Shown: positions 6,636 to 11,996 of the stretch, one piece after another
How positions within the stretch are numbered: the stretch's first letter is position 1
Layout: each line of letters begins with the position of its first letter
Source of the DNA: Patescibacteria group bacterium
GTDB lineage: Bacteria > Patescibacteriota > Gracilibacteria > UBA1369 > PNNO01
Direction: 5' to 3'
Length of the DNA: 11,996 nt
Assembly: GCA_024275695.1 (NCBI GenBank)
Contig: JAJRYP010000068.1
Span: forward strand, 1-11,996
Made by a program: the position numbers and the translations under genes
Notes under the pieces: generated by a model
Database searches by the model: none
Seen by the model: the letters and a program-made list of their open reading frames with translations, nothing else
What the model was told of the DNA's origin: nothing

Positions 6636-7679
6636 CTAAAATCGAAGATCTTCGATTGAAATTCCGGGTTCGTCTGTAATATCTCCAATTTTGTAAGCTT
6701 TCACATCATGATTGTCCGCAATTTTCTTAATTTTATCGAATTCATTTGAAACAATAACCATTCCCACGCCCATATTCCATGTTTTATAAGCTTCCTCATC
6801 GGAAACATTTCCAAATTCCTTAACTTTTAAAACAGCTTCATGCGGCTCGGGAAGATTTTCTATTCTTGCTCCAAGATTTCTATTTTTTAAAATTCGAATA
6901 ACATTTCCGGGAAGTCCGCCGCCGGTAATGTGCGCAATCGCTTTTATATCAACAAGTCTTGGTTGCTTGTATCTGCCAATCATTTCCAGAACACAATTGT
7001 GATAAATTTTTGTCGGAGCAAGAACGACTTCTCCCCACGATTGACCATTCCCAAAAGGTTTATCAAACCAGTTGTTGCCAAATTTTTCGTGAAGAATGTG
7101 ACGTACAAGAGTTGATCAGTTTGATCTAAAAACATTCGAAGCCAGACCAATAAGTTCGTCACCGGCTTTAATATTTTCACCGGTAATAAATTTTTCTTTT
7201 TCTACAATTCCAATAGCGGTAGCATTCCAAACATATCCGTCGATCATAGTCCCAAGCTCGGCAATCTCTCCTCCCGGAATAACTATCTTCTGCTCTGCGC
7301 AAGCTTTTTTTAGACCTTCCATCAATTGAGTGATAACATCCTTTTCGACCTTTTCGACATCGATTGTATTTGAAACTGAAACTACCTCGGCTCCTACACA
7401 AATTGCATCGTCCGCGACCATTCCAATCAGGTCATACCCCATGGTGTCATATTTGCCAATCTGTCTTGCGATTACCATTTTTGTTCCAATTCCATCATCA
7501 TTTTGAACCAGATAAAAATCACCAAAATCCATAGCGCCTGAAAATCCGCCTTCCATAATAACCGGAGCGCCGATCATTCCTTTACGCACGGGGAAAGTCG
7601 CTTTTGCCGCTTCATATGCGATACGAGAGCATTCATCTCCCGTTTCGATATCAACACCGGCTTCTTTATATGTTGCCAT
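6636..7679 (-). pseudogene. purM: purM, phosphoribosylformylglycinamidine cyclo-ligase, with an in-frame TGA
   Basis: PurM converts FGAM and ATP to aminoimidazole ribonucleotide, the fifth step of purine synthesis. The locus has 347 codons, close to the usual 345 or so. The N-terminal half (codons 1-187) has the family's MATYKEAGVDIE start, NDDGIGTK, ADDAICVGAE and IPGGEIAEL. Codon 188 (7116-7118) is TGA. The frame then continues STLVRHIL, WFDKPFG, EVVLAPTKIY, AHITGGGLPGN and NMGVGMV, ending in TAG. Homologues read SNG-x-(S/T)LVR here, so TGA stands at the conserved Gly (GGA). Either it is a nonsense change or error, or UGA is read as Gly as in Gracilibacteria and Absconditabacteria. The second reading would restore a full enzyme. 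It begins 12 bases after ftsE. No other pur gene is in view. Confidence 0.88.
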
Positions 7680-7691
7680 TTCAAATATTTG

Positions 7692-8369
7692 TTAAGAATC
7701 GTATCCGCTTTGAGCACGATCACTCACAATTTTACCTTCATCAATTCTTACAACTCTTTTTTGCAAGCGATCTACAAGACTTTTATTGTGACTTGCGAGT
7801 AAAACGGTAGCTCCGTTCTTGTTGATTTTTTCAAGTAAATCAAGAATCCCTTCTGCCGATTCAGGATCAAGATTTCCCGTCGGTTCATCCGCGATTACCA
7901 ATTTCGGATCATGAACAAGAGCTCTGGCAATGGCAGTTCGCTGCTGTTCACCACCTGAAAGTTGATGCGGGAAGTGACTGTGATAATTTTGAAGTCCGAC
8001 AATTTCCAGTACTTCTTTTACGCGTTTTGCAATAAATCCTTTTGAATATCCACAAGCTTCAAGTGCGAATGCCACATTTTCAAACACATTTTTTTTTGAA
8101 AGAAGTTTGTAATCCTGAAAAATAATTCCAAGTTTTCGTCGATACATTTGAAGTGCCTTTTCAGACATTATGTGCACTTTATAGTCATCAACCATGATTT
8201 CTCCGCTATGCACTTTCTCAGCTCCAATGAGCGAATAAATCAACGTGGATTTTCCCGCTCCCGAAGGCCCTACAAGAGATACAAATTCTTGCGGTTCAAT
8301 GACAAGAGAAACATTATTCAGCACAGCTCTGTCACCATAATGTTTTGTAACCTGATCAAATATAATCAT
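7692..8369 (-). CDS. ftsE: Cell-division ABC-transporter ATPase FtsE
   Basis: FtsE pairs with the membrane protein FtsX at the divisome and couples ATP hydrolysis to control of peptidoglycan hydrolases. The 225-residue protein starts MIIFDQVTKHYGD and has Walker A GPSGAGKST (34-42), the Q-loop in FQDYKLL (Gln85), signature LSGGEQQR (137-144), Walker B LVIADEPTGNLD (157-168) and the H-loop His194 in ASHN. YKLL after the Q-loop and PTGNLDP are typical of FtsE, but a LolD/MacB-type ATPase is the alternative. The expected ftsX is not next to it. murD is upstream and purM begins 12 bases downstream, so ftsX must be elsewhere or missing. The ATG at 8367-8369 fits the family start. No Shine-Dalgarno site precedes it. 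Confidence 0.87.
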   Translation of the reverse strand: MIIFDQVTKHYGDRAVLNNVSLVIEPQEFVSLVGPSGAGKSTLIYSLIGAEKVHSGEIMVDDYKVHIMSEKALQMYRRKLGIIFQDYKLLSKKNVFENVAFALEACGYSKGFIAKRVKEVLEIVGLQNYHSHFPHQLSGGEQQRTAIARALVHDPKLVIADEPTGNLDPESAEGILDLLEKINKNGATVLLASHNKSLVDRLQKRVVRIDEGKIVSDRAQSGYDS

Positions 8370-8383
8370 AAATTTTTGTAATT

Positions 8384-8462
8384 CGTAAGGAGTTTGCTCC
8401 GCTCACACTTACGCTTTGCCTTAGCTCGGCGAGAGACTCCGTCTCTAAAGTGCGCCTTCACT
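8384..8462. repeat. Hairpin-rich interspersed repeat between murD and ftsE (copy A)
   Basis: The gap holds a chain of inverted repeats: CGTAAG/CTTACG (8384-8389 with 8408-8413) enclosing GGAG-TTTG-CTCC (8389-8400), then CTC/GAG near 8425-8433, then AGAGAC-TCC-GTCTCT (8432-8446), then AGTG/CACT (8449-8452 with 8459-8462). Positions 8385-8415 match the reverse complement of 10562-10591 inside rnj at about 27 of 30 positions. It is more GC-rich than its surroundings. It resembles a REP or miniature palindromic element. In the murD-ftsE transcript it would fold into several hairpins. Confidence 0.6.
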
Positions 8463-8474
8463 ATAAGTTTTTAA

Positions 8475-9845
8475 CTATAAGGATTCAACCCATTTTCTGA
8501 ATGCTTCACCTCTTTTTTTATAATTTTCAAACATATCAAAGCTTGCCGATGCCGGAGATAATAGGACAACACCATTCTTTTCGCCATTAACACGTGCCGC
8601 GAAAAATGCTTCTCCATAATTTTTTGCGTGTACGATATTTAACGGAATACTACGATTTTTTAAAGCTTTATCATTTACGATATTAATAGCTTCTTCGATT
8701 TTATCAGCGGTTTCACCCATTAAAACAACGGTTTTTAAATTGGGCCGGTGAACGATCACCTTTGCCAATTTCGAATAATCGGAATGTTTTTCACTGCCAC
8801 CGGCTATTAAAACAATCGGTTCGGTGAAAGATTGAATAGCGGCGATACACGTTTCGGGAGTTGTGGAAAAGGAATCGTTGTAATAGCTGATTTTGTCTAC
8901 TTTACGAATAAATTCAAGACGATGCGGAAGTCCTTTAAATTCAATTATCGTTTTTTTAATAATATCGGTTGGTATTTTTAAATGCTTCGCGATGGTCACG
9001 GCAGGCATAATATTTTCAAGATTATGAGGACCAATAAGGCCAACTTCTTTAATTCCGCATATTTTTTCCTTTTTCCAATGTCGTACTGAAATAATTTTAT
9101 CATTTTCAACATATGCGCCATCTCCAACCTCTTTTTTTACGCTAACAAGAAATTTTTCAGCAGGCGTAAGAGTCAGGTATCGTAGATGATAGGGGTAATC
9201 AAAATTTGCAACTGCAACATCCTGTTTTGTTTGATATCGGACAATGCTTTCTTTAGCGGAGAGATACTCTTCAATATCTTTGTGGTAATCAAGATGCTCC
9301 GAAACGGTATTTAAAACTACGGCGATATGTGGACTTTTTTTAAGGTCCTGAAGTTGAAAACTGGAAAGTTCCAAAACGACAATTGAGTTTTCATTTAGTT
9401 GGTCAATAAAATCGAAAGGGGATTCTCCGATATTTCCTCCCAAATAAATATCTTTTCCCCCATTTTTCAGAATTTTATAGATTAAAGTTGACAGCGTTCC
9501 TTTTCCTTTTGTTCCGGTTATGCCAATAATCGGGCAAGGACAAATATCAAAAAACAACTTTGTCGCACTGGTTATTTTTGAGCCCGTTTCACGCGCTTTT
9601 TTAAGTTCCGGATGATTCATATGAATGCCGGGACTTCTAAAAATATACTCAAACCGATCCAATCTATCAAAAGCGCTCTCCCCGGTTTGCAATTTAAACT
9701 CGGCATATTCATTTAAAGCTTTTTTCTGATCGCAAAGAGTCACATCCTTATATCCGTGTTTTTCAAAATAATCGGCAAGCGCCCGGCCTTCTATGCCGAT
9801 GCCCAGGATTGCGATTGAACCGGATTTGTTAATTTGATTGTTCAT
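8475..9845 (-). CDS. murD: UDP-N-acetylmuramoyl-L-alanine:D-glutamate ligase MurD
   Basis: MurD adds D-glutamate to UDP-MurNAc-L-Ala in the cytosolic part of peptidoglycan synthesis, using ATP. The 456-residue product is of normal length. It has an N-terminal Rossmann-like domain with ILGIGIEGRA (13-22) and SPGI (71-74), the ATP-binding loop GITGTKGKGT (108-117), ELSSFQL (159-165), HLDYHKD (184-190), Lys198 in SAKES at the place of the carbamylated lysine, GPHNLEN (272-278), LPHRLE (306-311), NDSFSTTP (323-330), and the C-terminal SPASASFDMFENYKKRGEAF. The last motif distinguishes MurD from MurC, MurE and MurF. It ends in TAG and is first of the minus-strand group. The nearest Shine-Dalgarno-like AAAGG is about 13 bases upstream of the ATG, too far to be convincing. 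Confidence 0.95.
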   Translation of the reverse strand: MNNQINKSGSIAILGIGIEGRALADYFEKHGYKDVTLCDQKKALNEYAEFKLQTGESAFDRLDRFEYIFRSPGIHMNHPELKKARETGSKITSATKLFFDICPCPIIGITGTKGKGTLSTLIYKILKNGGKDIYLGGNIGESPFDFIDQLNENSIVVLELSSFQLQDLKKSPHIAVVLNTVSEHLDYHKDIEEYLSAKESIVRYQTKQDVAVANFDYPYHLRYLTLTPAEKFLVSVKKEVGDGAYVENDKIISVRHWKKEKICGIKEVGLIGPHNLENIMPAVTIAKHLKIPTDIIKKTIIEFKGLPHRLEFIRKVDKISYYNDSFSTTPETCIAAIQSFTEPIVLIAGGSEKHSDYSKLAKVIVHRPNLKTVVLMGETADKIEEAINIVNDKALKNRSIPLNIVHAKNYGEAFFAARVNGEKNGVVLLSPASASFDMFENYKKRGEAFRKWVESL

Positions 9846-9873
9846 GTCGATAGTTTACCTTTCTTATAAAGAA

Positions 9874-9914
9874 ATTCGCTTTTGCATACTTAAAGCTTAC
9901 CTTAAATAGCGAAT
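9874..9914. repeat. Inverted repeat in the murD upstream region
   Basis: ATTCGCT (9874-9880) and AGCGAAT (9908-9914) are perfect 7-base arms 27 bases apart, about 30 to 70 bases upstream of the murD start. The region between is AT-rich, and weak -35 and -10-like boxes for murD can be drawn on the minus strand, none strong. The arms could be a regulator site or remnants of an insertion. Confidence 0.35.
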
Positions 9915-9928
9915 GTTTTCCAATGCTA

Positions 9929-9958
9929 TTGACAAAAAGTACGTAAACATCTTAATAT
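9929..9958 (+). promoter_or_regulatory. Promoter of the GC-rich small ORF
   Basis: A perfect -35 box TTGACA (9929-9934) is followed after 18 bases by TAATAT (9953-9958), a four-of-six -10 box. Transcription would start near 9965, leaving a leader of about 25 bases before the ORF at 9990. This gives the small ORF its own transcription start, independent of the rnj promoter further right. Confidence 0.65.
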
Positions 9959-9978
9959 CGTTCTCCACTCCCAACGAA

Positions 9979-9985
9979 AAGGAGG
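9979..9985 (+). promoter_or_regulatory. Strong Shine-Dalgarno site of the small GC-rich ORF
   Basis: AAGGAGG, a full match to the anti-Shine-Dalgarno end of 16S rRNA, ends 4 bases before the ATG at 9990 and fixes the start. No other gene in the window has such a site. Confidence 0.85.
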
Positions 9986-9989
9986 ATTC

Positions 9990-10244
9990 ATGACTCGAAG
10001 GGAAAGAGTGGTAGCCGGATATCTGAAGGAGGCTTTTGAGCGCGGGGTCCTGATTCCCGAGCTTTCGAAGCTCTCACCGGAATGTCCCTGCCCCGAATGT
10101 TCAGGTAGGCTGGAATTCACTGTCTCCGACGAAGTGGAGAACAAGTACGTGGTAGTCGTAACCTGCTCCAACAGGGACAACGGCTGCAAGCTCCCCGCCA
10201 TGATGGGGAAAATCACTTTCTCGGTCAAAGAGCATCCCGTTTAG
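9990..10244 (+). CDS. Small cysteine-rich (zinc-ribbon-like) protein in a GC-rich cassette
   Basis: This is an 84-residue protein of unknown function. An N-terminal helix-like, charged stretch (MTRRERVVAGYLKEAFERG) is followed by CPCPEC (C32, C34, C37), a short strand region and a second pair C59 and C66 (TCSNRDNGC). The C34/C37 and C59/C66 pairs could bind one zinc ion. By hand count the ORF is about 56% GC over 180 bases, against about 30 to 37% in two 60-base samples of murD and rnj. Codon choice differs too, with many CTC, CCC, GTC and AAG codons. It has its own promoter and Shine-Dalgarno site, and a GC-rich hairpin follows. The antisense frame is also open but lacks any start signal. 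It looks recently acquired. I do not recognise the family. Confidence 0.75.
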   Translation: MTRRERVVAGYLKEAFERGVLIPELSKLSPECPCPECSGRLEFTVSDEVENKYVVVVTCSNRDNGCKLPAMMGKITFSVKEHPV

Positions 10245-10268
10245 ACGGTGGCTCGGAGCCGAATTACC

Positions 10269-10312
10269 GGGAGGGGACGGTATGCGAGCATATGCAAACG
10301 ACCGCCCCTCCC
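10269..10312 (+). other. Strong GC-rich hairpin after the small ORF
   Basis: GGGAGGGG (10269-10276) pairs with CCCCTCCC (10305-10312), and after a one-base bulge CGGT (10278-10281) pairs with ACCG (10301-10304). The 19-base loop includes the palindrome GCATATGC (10288-10295). A smaller hairpin GGCTC/GAGCC precedes it in the gap. No T-run follows on either strand (AAAACACC on plus), so it is not a standard intrinsic terminator. It may end the transcript by another route, protect its 3' end or mark the end of a mobile unit. Confidence 0.6.
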
Positions 10313-10350
10313 AAAACACCAATTATAAGTTCGCTTTTATATAATAAAGA

Positions 10351-10359
10351 TGTTATAAT
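10351..10359 (+). promoter_or_regulatory. Extended -10 promoter of rnj
   Basis: TGTTATAAT is a perfect extended -10 element (TGn plus TATAAT at 10354-10359). The -35 region is weak (TTCGCT at 10330-10335, 18-base spacing), as is common for extended -10 promoters. RNA would start near 10366, giving a leader of about 50 bases before the rnj ATG with no Shine-Dalgarno site. Confidence 0.65.
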
Positions 10360-10416
10360 AATAGTGTAGAAAATACGACTGGGACTTTAGACTGAATTTG
10401 AGTAGTAAAAAAAATT

Positions 10417-11996
10417 ATGAACGATACGTTAGATCGATGGATTGAGGAAAAACTTCAAGATACCGCCTCACCAAAAAAAATTAAAACCCCTTCGCTTGAA
10501 AAGGGAAAATCTTCCGGAAATAAGCATAAAGCGAATCTATCGCAAGCGAAAATTTATCGCGAGCGCAGTGTGAGCGGAGCGAACTCTTTACATCCAAAAT
10601 CGAAAAAGAAAAAGTCAAAGAGGCACGCAAAATCTACGCATGGAAAATCGGCTTATGCAAAAAACGAGCATGCCGGGCAAACTCGCTCGCGGCCGCACAC
10701 CAAAAAAGTACAACATACCAAATCCGCCCACCGGGTTTATCGCAATAAAAACGCGAAAGTTCGCATCATGCCGCTTGGAGGGCTTGATGAAGTTGGAAAA
10801 AACATGATGGTCATTGAATATAATAATGACATGATCATTATTGATATGGGCTTTCAGTTCCCGGAAGAAGATATGCTGGGAATTGATTACGTAATTCCCG
10901 ATATTAGCTGGCTTGAGAAGCATTCTCACAAAATTAAAGGTGTGATTCTTACACACGGACACCTTGATCATATTGGAGGAATTCCTTATATATTGCCACG
11001 TTTGGGATTCCCTCAAATGTACGGCACAAAGCTTACCTTGGGACTTGTTGAAAAACGCGTTGAGGAATTTGGTCTTAAAAAAGACGCGGTTCTTAATGAA
11101 ATACATCCGGACGATACTCTTAAACTGGGTCCTTTTACATGTCGATTTTTTAGAGTAAATCATAGTATTCCGGATGGTGTTGGTATTGTTGTTGAAACTC
11201 CGGAAGGAACAATCGTGCATACGGGAGATTTTAAGTTTGACGAAACACCGGCAGATCAGGTTCAGGCAGATGTTGGAAAACTCGCTGAACTTGGACGAAA
11301 ACGCAATGTCTCGGTTCTCTTTTCAGACAGCACAAACGCAACAAAGCCCGGGCATACGGTTTCTGAAAAAGAAATTGGTGAAAATCTCGATGCAATCATT
11401 CGTGACACTGACGGTCGAATAATCATTGCTTCTTTTTCGTCTTTAATTGGACGTATACAGCAGATCCTAAATTCAGCTCAAAAATGGAAAAGAAAAGTTT
11501 TTGTTAGTGGACGCAGCTTGATCGACAACATTGCGATTGCTGAAAAACGCGGATATATAAAAGTTCCGAAGGGACTAATTAATGATGCGCGTCATTCCAA
11601 AAACACTCCCGGCAAAGATTCTTTAATTTTAACAACGGGAAGTCAGGGAGAGGCGGTTTCGGCTCTTACACGAATTTCCCTCAATAATCACAAGCACGTG
11701 AAAATTCGAAAAGGTGATACGGTGGTTATTTCCGCGACACCTATTATGGGAAATGAACGTGCTATTTTTACTGTTATCGACAATCTTACAAAATTAGGTG
11801 CAAGGGTTATTCATAATAAAATTATGGATGTTCATACCTCGGGCCATGGATGCCAGGAGGATCTTAAAATGATGATAAATTTTGTAAAACCTCATTATTT
11901 TGTACCGATTCATGGGCAATATCACATGAGATTCGCGCATAAAGAATTGGCCGAACAAATGGGAATACGTCCGGAAAGAGCAATCATGATTAGTAA
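10417..11996 (+). CDS. rnj: Ribonuclease J with a long basic N-terminal extension (3' end outside the window)
   Basis: RNase J is a zinc-dependent exo- and endoribonuclease for mRNA decay and rRNA maturation. 526 codons are seen and the frame runs off the window. The metallo-beta-lactamase core begins near residue 115 (VRIMPLGGLDEVGKN) and holds the metal motif THGHLDHIGG (179-188), a later His in RVNHSIPD, the metal Asp in VHTGDFKFD, the beta-CASP region including SGRSL and TTGSQGE, TSGHG and the His motif PIHGQYH. The first 114 residues are not part of the fold: they are rich in Lys, His, Ser and Arg (for example KSKKKKSKRH, 61-70), look disordered and may bind RNA. Residues 49-59 are encoded by an interspersed repeat. 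The ATG at 10417 is the first good start after the extended -10 promoter. Confidence 0.94.
   Translation, partial: MNDTLDRWIEEKLQDTASPKKIKTPSLEKGKSSGNKHKANLSQAKIYRERSVSGANSLHPKSKKKKSKRHAKSTHGKSAYAKNEHAGQTRSRPHTKKVQHTKSAHRVYRNKNAKVRIMPLGGLDEVGKNMMVIEYNNDMIIIDMGFQFPEEDMLGIDYVIPDISWLEKHSHKIKGVILTHGHLDHIGGIPYILPRLGFPQMYGTKLTLGLVEKRVEEFGLKKDAVLNEIHPDDTLKLGPFTCRFFRVNHSIPDGVGIVVETPEGTIVHTGDFKFDETPADQVQADVGKLAELGRKRNVSVLFSDSTNATKPGHTVSEKEIGENLDAIIRDTDGRIIIASFSSLIGRIQQILNSAQKWKRKVFVSGRSLIDNIAIAEKRGYIKVPKGLINDARHSKNTPGKDSLILTTGSQGEAVSALTRISLNNHKHVKIRKGDTVVISATPIMGNERAIFTVIDNLTKLGARVIHNKIMDVHTSGHGCQEDLKMMINFVKPHYFVPIHGQYHMRFAHKELAEQMGIRPERAIMIS
10562..10591 (-). repeat. Copy B of the murD-ftsE repeat, inside the rnj coding sequence
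   Basis: The reverse complement of 10562-10591 aligns with 8385-8415, sharing AGTTyGCTCCGCTCACACT and flanking GTAA and CGCT: about 27 of 30 positions with one gap. In rnj it is read in frame as ERSVSGANSLH within the disordered extension. An imperfect direct repeat TATCGCRAGCG (about 10539-10549 and 10556-10566) lies at its edge. This is the pattern of a palindromic element tolerated inside a coding region. Confidence 0.55.

Noticed and set aside
6980..7180. Separate small gene in the purM region
   Set aside because: This is another frame of purM, and the true purM frame is continuous across the TGA.
9961..9986. Anti-Shine-Dalgarno hairpin (TTCTCC with GGAGGA) controlling the small ORF
   Set aside because: The predicted transcription start near 9965 would leave most of the TTCTCC arm out of the RNA.
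9926..10228. Minus-strand ORF opposite the small GC-rich gene
   Set aside because: It has no Shine-Dalgarno site or promoter. The plus strand has both, plus a cysteine pattern, so the antisense frame is a by-product of high GC.
10239..10320. Integron attC site at the end of the cassette
   Set aside because: No GTTRRRY and RYYYAAC core sites were found at the ends of the hairpin region, and no integrase is in view.
1..11996. Standard genetic code 25 (UGA = Gly used throughout)
   Set aside because: About 3,000 codons in recA, recX, nusA, pilB, murD, ftsE and rnj contain no in-frame TGA. A genome with established UGA-Gly would be expected to show many. Only a rare or incipient use remains possible.

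Overview
The window looks like a chromosomal piece of an AT-rich bacterium, most likely from the Candidate Phyla Radiation (Patescibacteria). This is inference: it rests on the gene content, the tight packing, the near absence of Shine-Dalgarno sites in front of native genes, and a basic N-terminal extension on RNase J. The exact lineage cannot be fixed. Eleven coding loci have a visible terminal stop, and all use UAA or UAG, none UGA. No tRNA, rRNA or CRISPR array was seen. No gap between genes exceeds about 180 bases.

Left part, plus strand (1-3634): the tail of an unrecognised charged protein and a small zinc-ribbon protein are followed by recA-recX and nusA. recA has a near-consensus promoter whose 17-base spacer is filled by a perfect 18-base palindrome, a strong operator candidate. 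A hairpin terminator sits between recX and nusA and could act as an attenuator.

Middle (3635-9845): a 178-base gap with several nested inverted repeats leads to pilB, the type IV pilus assembly ATPase. pilB is convergent with, and overlaps by 8 bases, the end of a minus-strand group read murD, ftsE, purM, dprA. dprA carries an in-frame TAA at the glutamate codon of its SEYPP motif. purM carries an in-frame TGA at a glycine codon of its SNG motif. Each could come from a single G-to-T change on the coding strand. ftsE has no ftsX beside it. A hairpin-rich repeat lies between murD and ftsE.

Right part (9846-11996): a GC-rich unit with its own promoter, a perfect Shine-Dalgarno site, an 84-residue cysteine-rich ORF and a strong GC-rich hairpin lies between murD and the RNase J gene. 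It differs in base composition and translation signal from everything around it and looks acquired. RNase J (rnj), cut by the window end, has a long Lys/His-rich extension that contains a second, in-frame copy of the murD-ftsE repeat.

By function, recA, recX, dprA and pilB belong to recombination and DNA uptake, nusA and rnj to transcription and RNA decay, and murD and ftsE to wall synthesis and division. purM is a lone purine gene.
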